In this document: piece after piece, positions 1-13,300 of the stretch
How positions within the stretch are numbered: position 1 is the first letter of the stretch
Layout of the letters: each line of letters opens with the position of its first letter
Assembly: GCA_017506865.1 (NCBI GenBank)
Contig: JAFCMP010000170.1
Span: 57,647 to 121,646, forward strand
DNA length: 64,000 nt
Direction: 5' to 3'
DNA from: Tribonema minus
Lineage: Eukaryota > Sar > Xanthophyceae > Tribonematales > Tribonemataceae
Notes under the pieces: generated by a model
Database searches by the model: none
Told to the model about the DNA's origin: nothing
The model's input: only the letters and a program-made list of their open reading frames with translations
Position numbers and translations under genes: made by a program

Positions 1-1302
1 GAGGTAGTGCTTCTCGGCAACCCTGATCTGCACTCTCCACACGGAAAGCACACGGCACTCTCGCGGCTATCCGGTGGTCTCGATCAGGCAGGAGCTACTG
101 CAAAAGCTAGCAGGAGAAGATCGCAGTGCATCGCACTCAAATGTGCTCATTGCTTCCAGGATCTGCAGTGGCTAGTCCGTGATCGGTCATTGTTGTCTGA
201 GACACCTGAGAAAGGAACAATAGTTGGCAGATCTAGCACAGCACAGGCGAATGGGAGCTGTGATTGCAGCACCTGCATCAGGAGAATGTAAGCGCCGCAA
301 GAAACTCCTGGACAGACGCTATCTGACAGCGACAGCTCAAGGGGTGAAGTTGGCAGTATGTCGGGTGTGTCCACCTCCGCGCTGGATCCGTAGAGCCTTG
401 AGCGTTGTGCGCATTGCCGATGCAAGTTAAAAAACAAACCGGCCTCCACTGGCAGGTCGTCCGGTACATGCTAAGCCACACGGACAAGCCAGACTGAAGC
501 AAGGGGCTGCAGCGCCTCAGCTGTGTGCCACAGGCAGTGCTGGGTGTGCTGCAGCGGCATGAGGACCTATGCCAGGACTAAAAATCTAACATGGCCGATG
601 ACACAGCAACGTTCAAGAAGCTGACGACATTTTCCTTGTGCCAAGGTGACAGCTGCATGCACGTGAGCAGAGTCTTCAAATTGAATGCACAGTTGGGTCT
701 GGCATGTGGCAGGTAGGCCCACGCTATGGCGTGTACTGCAGGCTAGAGAAGACGTACCTACATACTTGATGCGCATGTGTTTGAGGCGGCGAGTGGGTCA
801 CACTCTTTAACATTTTCAGAGTTGTCTCTGTCGATTCTGCTTGCTGCCTGTCCTTGGGCATCGAATGACATATTGAGGATGCGTGACGCATTCGAGGCGG
901 GGGGGCAAGGGGGACCAGGTTGACACAATAGCTTCATTTGCCACATGCAAGACCCAACTGCGCATTTAAGGCTCGGCTCGCGTGCAGCTCACCTGGGCAC
1001 CAGGAAATGTTTTGAGCTTCTCGGATCTGGCTGTGTCATCGGCCATTTTAAATACACCCCTTCTTGCAGAATCAGTGGTGTAGTCTAGGTCCCCATGCAG
1101 CTGCAGCACATCAGCACTGTGGCACACAGCTGAGGAGGTGCCGCAGCCACTTCGCCCCAGTCTGGCTTATCTTGTGGTTTCGAATGTAGCGGAGGCCCTG
1201 GAGGCAGAAGCGCGTTGCGCAAGACGCTCAAGGCTCTGCGGATCAAGGGAGGAAAACCCTAAACTGCGCGAGACTTCAAGCATTGAAGTTTGGTTTTGGA
1301 TC
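1..1302. other. Upstream region of the SART3-like gene, no gene recognised
   Basis: No open frame here resembles a known protein and no convincing exon chain was found. The frame of the first SART3 exon stays open upstream to about position 1138 but contains no ATG before 1303, so the 5' UTR and promoter probably lie in this stretch. No clear TATA box was identified. Confidence 0.5.
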
Positions 1303-4300
1303 ATGAAAAATCCGACCTCGAGAGTAGTCATGACTGATGATAGCATGGCCGTAGAAGTCGAGATAGGGGTGGCGATGCCACCTCCAGACCTTGTCAGCGT
1401 CGCCACGGGCGACAACTCGGCAGCCGCAGCAGCTGCAGCTTCAATGCAAGATTCCGCTATTGAGCTGGAAGCATTGCATAAGGCCGTCAAGGCCAATCCT
1501 CGCAGCTACGATGCGCACCTGACCCTGGTACAGACTCTCAGAACAGCTGGCGTAGAGCACAGGGAAGCCCTCAGGCAGGCAAGGGAGACATTCGCCAAGG
1601 CTTTCCCACTGAGTCCGGAACTCTGGGCGGATTGGATCGCAGACGAGAAGGCCGGGGGCGGCAATGCTGCGGATGTGAAGGCGTTGTACGAAAGGGCCTT
1701 CAAAGACTATCAGTGCGCCGCGCTGTGGCCTGGATACCTGGAGCTGCTGGACGAGATGAGCGACAACGAGGTAAGGGATGGTTGAAGTTCACGTTAATTG
1801 TGGTGGAGTGAGTTCGCCCTGATGTAGCAGTGTAAATTTGTCTTATCAGTACTGAGCCATGCTGGTCAGCAACGCTCTAGCACTATAGGTTCATCTTCGT
1901 CCGATCACAAAGGTGATGTTGTTGTGCCCATGCTGAAGCCCTGCAGGTCAGATCGGCGTGCCTGCTTAATTGCATCAATCAGCTCAAGAAAGTAGCACTG
2001 GCATTGCAACAATCCGGAGCCAAAAAGGCTGTGATGCTTCTTGCTCAATGAACCAGCTCGCTGACAACACTAGTTGGACAAGAATTTGTCGACAATCAGA
2101 CTGCCGTCAGTGCTGAGTTTCATGAGGAAGAGGCTGTGTGTATGAGACATGGCACAGTGCGCCTGCCACAAAGGAAGTAAGTTGTCTAGGTGACCGTGCT
2201 GGTCGTCTGAATATATGTGGCCACGACTACCTAAGCCTGCTGTATTGAAAGCTGCTACAGCCTGCGTTGCTTGTGCCTCGGAACTCATAGTAATCTTGGC
2301 GTCATAACCGCAACATGTCTACATACTGCTGAGAGGGGTACGGGGCAGATTGGTATGCAGTACCGTCATGTGCCTATTTAGGCCGACCGGGCCAACATTA
2401 GGCATCGTGAAATAAAGCACTCGGACACTGAATTAGGATCACGCGAAAAAAGCACCAGGCCTAATTACGACAGAGCCTCAGGAACACCCCACATGAGCAC
2501 ACATGACACATGTCCATGAGCGCGTCCTTCTGAAACAGTTTCGGCAAAAATTCAACTTCCAGGTTGTTTTTGCGAACTCGAGAAACGGTAGTGAACGGGG
2601 GGAAAGCCATCATTGTGCGGCTGCAAACAGACTGCACATCAATATCACGACACTTTTGAGCATGGAACTCGCCATCTGCTTGTCTGCTATGGCGTTCCGG
2701 TTCATTTATTTGACCGTGCGAGCACACAAATAGGGCCACGCAACCATTAGGTCAACACGGTGGATGTGCCACCAGGCCTAATTGAGAATGCCAGAAAAAA
2801 CACCTGGGCATAATTAGGATTGGTGCCCGGTACACGCCAATTGTTGGCCCGGTCAGCCTAAATAGGCACATGACGGTAAATGCTTACAAGGGTGTTCAGC
2901 AATCATCGAGTATAAGAACTGCTGTACTGTAGCGTTTCGTTGGTATTGTGACGGCAGGCTGTTGGTGCACATCACAGGAAGGCAGGGGGGCTGTTAATTC
3001 TGCGGTCACCAGCACTGGTTCTCGTCAGCGCCCGAATGTGAGCGCAGAGGGCATAGCTTATGCCGGCACATGGTGCGGCGCGAGGGCATACATTCAGTGT
3101 TTAGCTTGTCAAGTACTTGAACGGTGAAGTAGAACGACTGGGGCGGCAACACATATGTGTGCTTGGGACAATCTTTGCGTGCAGTGTGGCCGACAGGATG
3201 CACGCGCTGCAGTGCAACCCACACGGAGTTGAAGTGCGCTGTGTCTCAAGCGCACTTGAAGTGGAGCCTTCAGCGGGAGGCGAGCGCGGATAAGCTGCTC
3301 ACCGTTGAACCTAAATGATAACTTTAACTCTGATTCATTCTAACTGCATTAGCCCAGGTGCACTTGCTTGCTCATGTTCTGTGCAAGTTGCCCAATTTGG
3401 AGGCAGGCGCACATGGCAGTGCTTACGGGGGGGTTGCACGCACCCGCTATCCATGTGTTCGGTTGCCACATCATGTCTCTTTTCAAAAGCAGCCCAACAT
3501 GCAGAAGTATGACTACATTTGACATCAAGGTATCGATATCCCATCCTCCCGCATGGCAGGGGCTGTGCACAGCGAAGGTGCAATGCCCATCAGGGGTGAG
3601 AGGGGGGGGTTAGGGCGTCACCTGCCTGCTTCAAAACCGGTGTGATGGCAGTTCAAAATCCCAAACTGTAGTGATGCACTGACCACTTCTGCGTTCGTGA
3701 CGTTCAATTTTTAGAAGCGTATTACTTGTCACGTCAAACGCAGGATCTACTCTTTGTGACGTCTGTTATCGATAATGTCAACTGATCGTGCGAGACGCAG
3801 GATCTGGCTGCGATGGAGCAGGGACAGGCCCCCGAGGTGACGCTCACCGCTGTTGAACGATGGCAACTCGACGCCTCCAAGTGTAGCGATGCACTGACCA
3901 TTACTTTTGTCGTGTTGCACTGACCGCTACTGCGGTCGTGATGTTTCTCACGCTTACAATGCAGGAACTGTCTGAGACGGAGTTGAGACAAGCCCACGAG
4001 GCGGCGCTCACCGCGGTCGGCGTGCACCCCACAGTCGGGCCGCAGGTGTGGGCCGCATACCGCACGTTCGAGCAGGACGAGCTGCAGGATCTGGAGGTGG
4101 GTGGTGACGTGCCTGTGTGCATGAACTTCAAGAGTCAACTGCCGGAACTGGTGCGATCGGGCAGAGATTGCAGACACCAGCAGGCGTTGATCGGCGCGCG
4201 TGTGGCGGCGTACGGGGAGCCGATTGCTGCACTAGCCCTTCAATTAATTTGCGTCCACTTCAGATTGTTCCTCTGCTTGGGGCCAAGCAGACTGTTGCAC

Positions 4301-7300
4301 CCAAAAAGAGCCATCAGCAGCTGGTGCATGCGTCAGCAGCACTGCTGTCGCGGCAGCTGTTGGTTCCTCTCTCACGGCAGGTAACTGCGCTTTCACCAGT
4401 GCTCTTTGCCCCAAAATGGATCAGGCGCTGTAGTGGATCCTCACGGTTCACCGCGTAAACTGCGACACGTTTCTCTTACAAAGAAGTATCAATCAAAAGG
4501 TGATCGGTGGAAGGCATCCAATTTGGTGGCTAACTACACCTTGTCACGTAGAGCTCTACTTCGAAGTACGATCTTTTTATTTGTTTCCATCAATGTTGAT
4601 TCTCAGCCTCTGAAGCTGCCCTTTGCCTGCGGTGCAGGAAACCGGTGCATCGGAAGAGGAGCTAGCGGCTGCGCCTAGCGGCTGCGCGTGTGCGCATCAT
4701 GGCGCTGCTCTCGCAGTCGCAGTTGTGCATCCTCGCGGTTTGCCGCATAAACTGCAACACTTTTCTTTTACATAAATCAAAAATGTGTCTCAGCCTCTGC
4801 AACTGCCCTTTGTCCGCGGAGCAGGAAACCGGTGCATCGGAAGATGAGCTAGCGGCCGTGCGCACGCGCATCATGGCGCTGCTCTCACGGCAGCTGACGG
4901 TGCCCCTTCCCGGGAACGAGACCGTTCTTCAGCTGGCGGTGGCGCTGTCGCAGGACCTGGCGGCCGACGCTGCATCGGCGGAGAAAGAGGCCAAGCGTCT
5001 GCGCGAGGCGCATAGGAGGACGGAGGTGAGGGGCTGTGTACGCAGTGGTACTTGGTTGGCAGTACCTGGTAATGTGAGAACCACTTGCAGCAGCTGTGGA
5101 TTGCAGTTTCAGTGTCGGATGTGCTGCTGGAGCAGCAGTGTACGCTCTTATAGCCAGGTGCGTCCACGGCATGTGTGTGCAGGCTGATGCGTGGGCCACT
5201 TGCTTCATGCACGAATTTGCTTGTGCGCATTGTGCAGAACGTCTATGCCTGCTGGCCAGCGCATGCTTCCACGCTCTTCCACATACGACTCGCACACGAG
5301 TCAAATGTCGTCATACCCTGCTGCTCAATTTTTGGGGCAGCGCTTTGCATTCGCCACGCCATGTGAGTCAAATGTCGAAATACCCTGTTGCTTGATTTTT
5401 GGCGCAGCGCTTTGCATTCGCTACGCCATGTGTATTGTGTCTACAACTACATCGGGTGCAGCGTTGTTTGCTGAACCCCCCTGCCCTCTCTGCCTCCCCC
5501 CCCCCCACACACACACCATCATTCACAGGCACAGCTCCAGCCGCGGCTTGTTATGGAAGGCAAGGTGGCCGAAGCCGTCAAGGTGCGGACCCATAGAAGT
5601 ATCAACAATTGATTACTTTCAAATGCAATCCAATGCCTTGGATACACTGCCGTGTACAGGCTATTAGGGCACGAATGTTATTCATTACGGTTATTGGTGG
5701 AAGGCACTTGCGGCTAACCACTCCTTGTCACCTAGAGCTTCACGATCTTTTGAATCTTTTTCATTCATTAAAGTGAATCTGAACATGCGTGGACACAATG
5801 CAGCATCGCAAGCACAACGCAGCACGGCAGTGCGCAGTCTTCGTGTGCTCATGCACGTCGTGCGAAGAGCCGGCAGTGACGCAGTCCAATGACTGGTGCG
5901 GTGACTTGTACCCAAGGCGCTCATGCATACCGCATGACGCAGCATGTGCTCTTGCATACCAACCGTATGTTGCAGGCCGACGCATGTTTGACGCTCGTGC
6001 GCGCACACTACCCATGATGCTTATGCGCACGGTATGGCACATACCCGTGACATTCATGCATACCGTATGATGCTCATGCATACAGCATGACGCACCAAGT
6101 ACCCATGCAAACCGCATGGCGCATGCTGCATCGCGCTCACACATACGGTATGCATACCCGTGCATACTGTATGGCGCAGGCCGGCGTCGTGCCCCTGGCG
6201 CTCGCGCCCCGGCTTGCACTCATGCCACTCTCATGCAATGGCATGACGTTCATGCATGCCGCATGACGCACTAAGTATCCATGCGCACCGTATGGCGCAT
6301 ACCGCAGGATGCTCATGCATGCCGTATATCGCGCCGCACTCATGCATACACAACGCATGGACGCTGCCCTGCGACGCTTCCCTGGCGCTCGCGCGGTGGC
6401 GCGCACTGAAGCCAGTCATGCATACCGTATGATGCTCATCACATGACGCATATGAATACCGTATGACGCGCCGCATACCCATGCATGCCGTATGGGCGCA
6501 GGCCGGCGACGCGTCCCTAGCGCTCGCGCGCTGGCTCGAGTACTGCGAGTTCGAGCGCGCAGAGGAGCGCCAGCCCGCGCGTGCGCAGTTCCTGTACGAG
6601 CGCGCCCTCTCGGAGGGCGGCTGCTGCCTCTTCGACACTGCGTGGGAGCGGTACGCGGACCTTCTGCTGTGCGACCTCAAGGCAAAGGTGAGGTGTGCGC
6701 TCGTGTTGCGCGGCGTTTGTCCGCTGACACGCTGCGACGCTGCGGTGCATCGGCGCGCCTGCGCCGATTCCGCTCGTACTTCAGAATTTAGAGAAAGTAC
6801 CTCTGTAAGGTTTGACAACCTGTGCGACTTCACCAGTTCCGCTTGAACTTGAGACCGCCTGGGAGCGCTGCGCCGACCTGCTGCTGTGCGACCTCAAGGC
6901 CAAGGTGAGGTGTGGCAGCGCTCGCGCTGTGCTGCGTTCGCACGCAGTGGGGCGATGTGGTGCACACGTGCACCTTCGGCAATCCCGCTTGTACTTCCCA
7001 AAATCAGTAATGTATGCGTGTCATGTCTGGCACCGGTGCAGCTTCACCAATTTCGCTCATAAAGTACTTTTTATTAATTCTCGCTCAGGGCGCGAAAAAG
7101 CCCAGATGATTGGGTACTTCTTTGGCACATGACATGAAGCACTTCAGTAAGGTCGGACGCACACTTCATGTGCCGTGTCCCGGTCACCGCTGTGTGGTTG
7201 TCACTGCCTGTGAGCGTACTGTCGACGCGCTTTTGTGTCATCTCAACAGCAACTGCAGCTCAGCAGTGGAGTCGGATGTGACTTGTGACCTGTACTGTGG

Positions 7301-10300
7301 ACTGTACCATGGACTGTACTGTGGACTTGCCACTGTGGGCGCTGCGTCCTTGCCGGTTTCAGACATGCTTTCAACACGGCCCCCAAGTCAGAACTGTTTA
7401 TCGTTTCATGTCTGCCGACACTGCAGGCGCAGGAGCTGCAAGTGATGCGGCGTGCCGTGCGGAACGTCCCGTGGTAAGTTGAGCGCTGGTTCTCATTGAC
7501 ACACTTTTAAACTGACACATGATATGTAGATTCCGTACAGCAAGCTTAGATACCATTCATCTGGGCTTTGTTGCGCCCGAGCCAGGAAAAATCAAAACTA
7601 CACATTCCGAGGCCTGTTCCCCGTTTGGCAAGCACCAGCGCCAGTGCGGAAACGAAGGATGACGCACGCGGCGGCTGCCCGAAAGCGCTGCCAGATAGAG
7701 TCCAGTTTATCGGCGGTGTGGCCTAATTCACCCTCTGTCCTAAACGGTCACGGGCGGGGGGCTAGGCCGGCTACGCACATGCTGGTTGAAGTGTTCAACC
7801 AAGTAACATAAGCTACCATCCGCATATCATTGTTGGGTGCACGCGCTGCTTGCCATCATTGGTGCATGACAGCACTCGCAAGCATGATTCACTTCTTCAG
7901 GCATTCCTGCACAGAGTGCGTTTATAAAGTACAAGATTTCATCCCCCATGCAGTGCTTCCACATGTATTCCGCTAATGTCATCGGCCCATCTTCCCGTGT
8001 GCTGTACCTGTCTACTGGAATTGTACCTTACTGTACCGTACTTGTACCGCACTGTAACGTAACTGTATCACACTGTAACGGCAGGTCGTCATCGCTGTGG
8101 TGCCGCCTGCTGCGCTCGGAGGAGCGCTGTACCCCCGATGCGGAGGGCCGCGTCAGCGCGGTCCTTGCCGTTCTCGGGGAACAGGCGCTGCCGAGCACGT
8201 TCCCCACGCCCGAACAGGACCACTTGCGGTGAGCACTGCTGCTTTGTTTCCTGGCTCCATTCTACCAATAATTTGTGGTGCAGCTTGAGTTTTGACACCT
8301 GGCGTTTCTTACAACCTGGTGTTGAGTGCAAACGCCCCCCCCCCCCCCCCCCCCCTCCGCTCTTTGATGTGTTGTCCTTCTCAATCAAGTAGGGCTTCTT
8401 CTGGAACAAAGTTGTCGCGTCGCAAGTACGTGTCTGCATTGTGAAGTTTTTCGCAGCTGCGGCTTTCATCAAAGGCTGGTTACAGTGCTCATCTTCACAC
8501 ACACACCCCGCCCCTGTTGTCTCAACCTCCATCACAGGCTCCTCATGGCCGGCTGCGATGTGGCCAGGCGTGCCGTCGCCGCCGCCACCGCTTCTGCCGC
8601 TGACGTCAGGCCGCAGCACCCGTCTCAAATGACTAAAGACAAGGTGCTCACCTCACAACTTTCCATATGTTTCCGCAGTTTACTTGCACATGGGAGCATA
8701 ATGTTTCGCCCCCAGTGCAGACACCATCACATGACAAAACTGCTGCAGCGGTTGGCGCATGCTTTGTTGCGCACGGAACCTTTGTTTTCTTAAGCCCCCA
8801 ATGCAGGCATCACCAAATGACGAAAACTTTGCAGCGGTTGTTGCGTGCATTGCATTTCAGCAAATCGTGTCAGTTTCCTGCGTTGTGCGACGCAGCAACA
8901 CTGGAGTTGTCATGCATGCGGCGATGGTTATACCGTGCCCATGTGTTGCGTTTGCCTTTCCTCGAGATTTTACAGTGAGAAGCACATGTATTTACTCTGC
9001 TCAAACCAATAACCGTGTGCGGTGATACATACCTAGTCTGGCGCATCGTAAATGCAGGATTTGCTGCCTCACATCAGCCGTGCTCCCTTGTTGCCTTGCT
9101 GTGCAGGCAGCAACGCTCGTCAAGGATGCCGTGCAGCGCATGAGGGAGGTGAGGGTTGTTCCTGCCGCATGCACGGATTGTGCAGTTACATGGGACTGAC
9201 CGTGTTGTTCGGGAGGCAAGCCCGTCATCATTGAACGTGGGAGAAATTGTGTGGAAGTTGTGCCGTACTGCTGACACCGCCCAGGCTGCGCGCCCTACCA
9301 CAACGCGTCGAGTAGCAATTGCTGAGCGCTGCTGCCCTTGTGCGCGTCCGACCTTCCGGGTGCTGCTCCGCCGCCTGCAAGAAAAGATGCGCACGTGCTC
9401 TGCATTTTTCTCAGGCTTCTGTACACCCTCTGCAATTTGCTCTTTCTTCGACGAGGAATTGTCTAGCTATGTGCGCCATTTGCCCTTGAGGCGATCGGGT
9501 TTCTCATGTACCATTTTTTTTGTTCTTTTTTCAACACGCCCTCAACAGTAAGTTTTACTAAAGCGCTCACATCCAGCATCAGTTTCGCCTGCAGCAGCAT
9601 CAAGGGGCGGAGGGTGCAGCGTGCAGTGGTGCCGCCGCTGGATCGGTGCCACCTAGTGGAAGTGTGACTTGAAGATGCACCGGCTTTTCATCAACACGTC
9701 ACCTTGTTGCCTCTGTGCTGGAATCAGGCATTTTGTGGAGGCTGTGGTGGTACGGTGTGCATTGGCCCCACTTCAAGGCTGTGGTAGTATAGTGTACTTT
9801 GCCCGCAACTTATCTGCGCTGCTGTGCTGGAAGCAGGCGCTTGTGGAGGCGCTGGGCCCGTCTGCATTAGGGTTAGGGTTGCACCCTTATTTCAAACTGA
9901 CCCCAACCCTTGTCCTGCCCCTAAGCCGAGCACCGCGCACCACGCATTCGTAGATACACGTCTGCAAGCAGCCGACACATTCCTGCGTGCGCACGCCTTC
10001 ACCTCGCTACCTACAATTTTCACTTTGATGAATCTCATGCATACCGTGTGAATGCTGCCGTGCTGCGTGCACTTCAGGCCTTCATCGAAGCGCTGGGCTT
10101 CCTCGAACACCGCTACCCGCGCTGGGAGGAGGGCTGGCTCGCGCTGCTGGCCTACAAGGTCGAGACGGAGATGCAGCTGGTGAAACCGGTGAGAGACTCA
10201 TCGGGGGTACAAGCACACACACACCGAGTGCTACGAAATGTCAACGTTTCCTCTCTATGCGTGCAAAGTAATGGTGTCTGAAATCTTGTCTCTTCTGGTG

Positions 10301-13300
10301 CTACTAGTACAGTAGTACAGTGGCAAACACAACGAGGAGTGCTGCTGGCACCATACAGTAGTACATTGCTTAAAGGGCTGGCTCGCGCTGCTGGCCTACA
10401 AGGTGGAGGCGGAGATGCAGCTGGTGAAGCCTGTGAGACGCGCGCATACGGTGCAAGCAGGCGCTTGATTGCAGGATCTAGGCCGAATGCATGAGTAAAG
10501 CCTGTAAGCACGCCAAATGTTTTGGTAGGCTGCTGGGAGATGCACTGTACTTCGAAGTATAAATAGCAGTATGGAGCCATGATGAATCTTAGCAAATCTC
10601 ACCAGATCACAGACATTACCAGGCATGAACGCTGCGCCTGTTGCTGTCTCTCAGCCCCTTGCCCCCCCCCCCCCCCCCCTCCCCCCCCCCCCAGCCTCCA
10701 AGCAGGCCTCGTGCCCTCATTGAAGCGCAGCTTCTCTTGCATTTAACACGGGCCTGGAGCCTATCACCGCTTGCCATCGGGACCTCAGTCTCCTTAGATG
10801 CTGCTTCTGCAAGATTGATGAGCTGACTGTGTGTCCTTCGCGATATTCATTGCTCAGTTGGAGGCGCCTCAGTGCTCATCATATTTGGGGAAACCTGTGC
10901 AGTGTATGCCTGTTTCCATATTTTACCTTGAAGTTCTTCATTACGGTCCCTCCACGCTCGTGATCTTGAAAAGACCTCTGCAATGTATGCATACTCCACA
11001 TTTCAGCTTGACGTACTTAATCATGGTGCCTTGAGTGCTTATCATCTTGGAAAATAGCTCCACAGTGTATGCATGTTCCGCACTTGAACCTGAAGTACCT
11101 CATCACGGTGCCTAAATGCTCATGATCTTGAAAAGACCTCTGCAATGTATTCATGCTTCGCATTTCAACTTGATGTACTTCATTGCCTGACTGCTCAGCA
11201 TCTTGAAGAAACCTTTGCATTGTAGGTATGCGTGTTCAGCATTTCATCTTGAGGCACTTCACTACGACTAGCTGACTGTGTGTACCATCTGTGCTCTGCA
11301 ATGTCATTGCTCAGCTGGAGACGTCCTCCGACCTGCGCTGCGAGGCGAAGCAGGACTGGGAGGTGGCCGTTAACCGGTGCGTCGTACCTTGAAGCAGTAC
11401 TTCAAGTAGCGCGTGTGACGACACTGCCGTACTGAAGTTCAAGTTGAATTCCCTTGCTGCATGCCTCGTGCGCTTTCGGTGGTTAAACATAGACCTCCCC
11501 CAGTGATTTCTTATGATGTGGCGTGGGTGTGGAAAATGCTGTTGAAATTATTGTTAGAAGTATCATTTCATTACGTGCAATTGTACACATTGGGAAAGTA
11601 TAGGCGCATGCCTTCTGCACCATGGTTGGTCAGTACATCCATGCAACCAGCAAAGGCTGCTGCACATCCAGTGCACGCCTTTATGCCAGTCACGCCAAGA
11701 GCAGGTTTTGGCACAGTGCATCATCAAACACTCCAACTGCATCCCTGAGCGTTGCTGCATCAACACAGATGAGCGTTATTGACCAAGTCGCGTGCCTTTT
11801 GTTCTGCACATGCACAGTCATGCCCCCCCCCCCCCGCCGCCTCCGCACGTACACGCCACTGTCGACTGCAGATGGCAGCAGGGCAACGACACGTGCAAAA
11901 CCATAACAAGGCTGTATCGATCACTGGAGCCCCCTTAATTTTTGCTGTGCACTGATGCTCAACGAATCCCCCCCCCCCCCCGCCCCCCCCCCCCTTTTCA
12001 CCGCTTTTTATCCCTACCCCTGCAGGTGGCGGCAGAGCGCTGCCGCGTGGCTGAGCTACGCTGCATGGCTCAGGACGCAGCCAGGTGGCGCCGCGGCGTG
12101 CCGAGCGCTGCTGCGCAGGGCCCTCACGGCGCTGTCAGGGGAACCCCTTCAGGCGGTGAGCGCGCGCGACTGGCCGCTCAGTAGATGAAGTTCAAGACAG
12201 CAGTTGAAGTCCCGCACCTCTGTTCCTTGTGAACTAAGAAGGCAGGTACTACAAAGCATGTAACGCTGCGTTGTGGTTTGTCGCGGAACGCCCTCCAGGC
12301 GGTGAGTTCTTGCTCAGCGGTTGAAGTTTCTGAATGCAGTTGAAGTTATCAAAGAATGAAAATGAAAACGAATCAAAAAATCGTAGAGCTCTAAGTAGGT
12401 GACAAGGGATGGTTAGCCGCAAGTGCCTTCCACCAATAACCGTGGTCGCCGCTGCTGCAGCATGAATGTAAGTCGGGACGCTCTCCAAGCGGTGAGCGCG
12501 ATTTGCGCAGCGGCTGAGGTCTCGCGTCACTGTCATGATTGAAAGAATCGCAAGACGTGAAATGGTAAAATGAGGGCCGCAGCGGCGTGTTGAACGATGC
12601 CCCTGTGACCAGGATCATGCCACGATGTTGAAGGCGGTGGGCGCGCGAGTTGGCTGCTCAGCTGTTTAAGTATCTGAAGGCAGTTGAAGTCCCGCTTAGA
12701 AGTGTTTTGTACACTAAAATGGTTAGTACAGCGGAAGGCCCTGGCAGCGCTTATAAAAAAACTTCACGATGCCCTGAGGTTGCGTGCAACAACGGTACGT
12801 GAGCTTGTGCAAATACAAAAACGACATCTTCGCATTCCACGATCGGCAACTACTTTTTACAAGCTCTTTCTTGATGAATATGAACACTGCTGATGCTCTG
12901 TACATCAACGAGCAGGCACGAGGCCAGCATCCGGAGAGGTCAGTGCATGCGCGCTCTGCCGCTGCTGTTACTGGCGGTAGACCGTGTGCTGCGGCCCTCG
13001 TCTCCTGAGCAGTGCTTCGAAGCCAGCAACACTGTCGCGAGTGCCTCAGACCCTGCCAGTCCAACACTCACTGGCGTATGCAATGATTTACGTCGGATCC
13101 AGCTGCTTTGACAGAAGTCATCTGCAATCATGGTCTCCAAAGCGTCTGTGCTTACCTCGCCTTGAAGTACTCAAGCCACGAGCTCATTTCATGCCTGACC
13201 CTGCTACGTCGTCCGTATTTTCTGCGTTGCCTGAGGCGTGGTGTGGCGACAGGATGGTGGCTTACATGATCCGTGCTTAGGGTTAAGGTTAGGGTTAGGG

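Noticed and set aside
1138-1302. Upstream extension of the first SART3 exon
   Set aside because: The frame is open but begins at GTG with no ATG; a eukaryotic start at 1303 or 1330 is more likely.
5895-6500. CRISPR-like array
   Set aside because: Repeat units are irregular in length and spacing, diverged, and lie in a eukaryotic intron.
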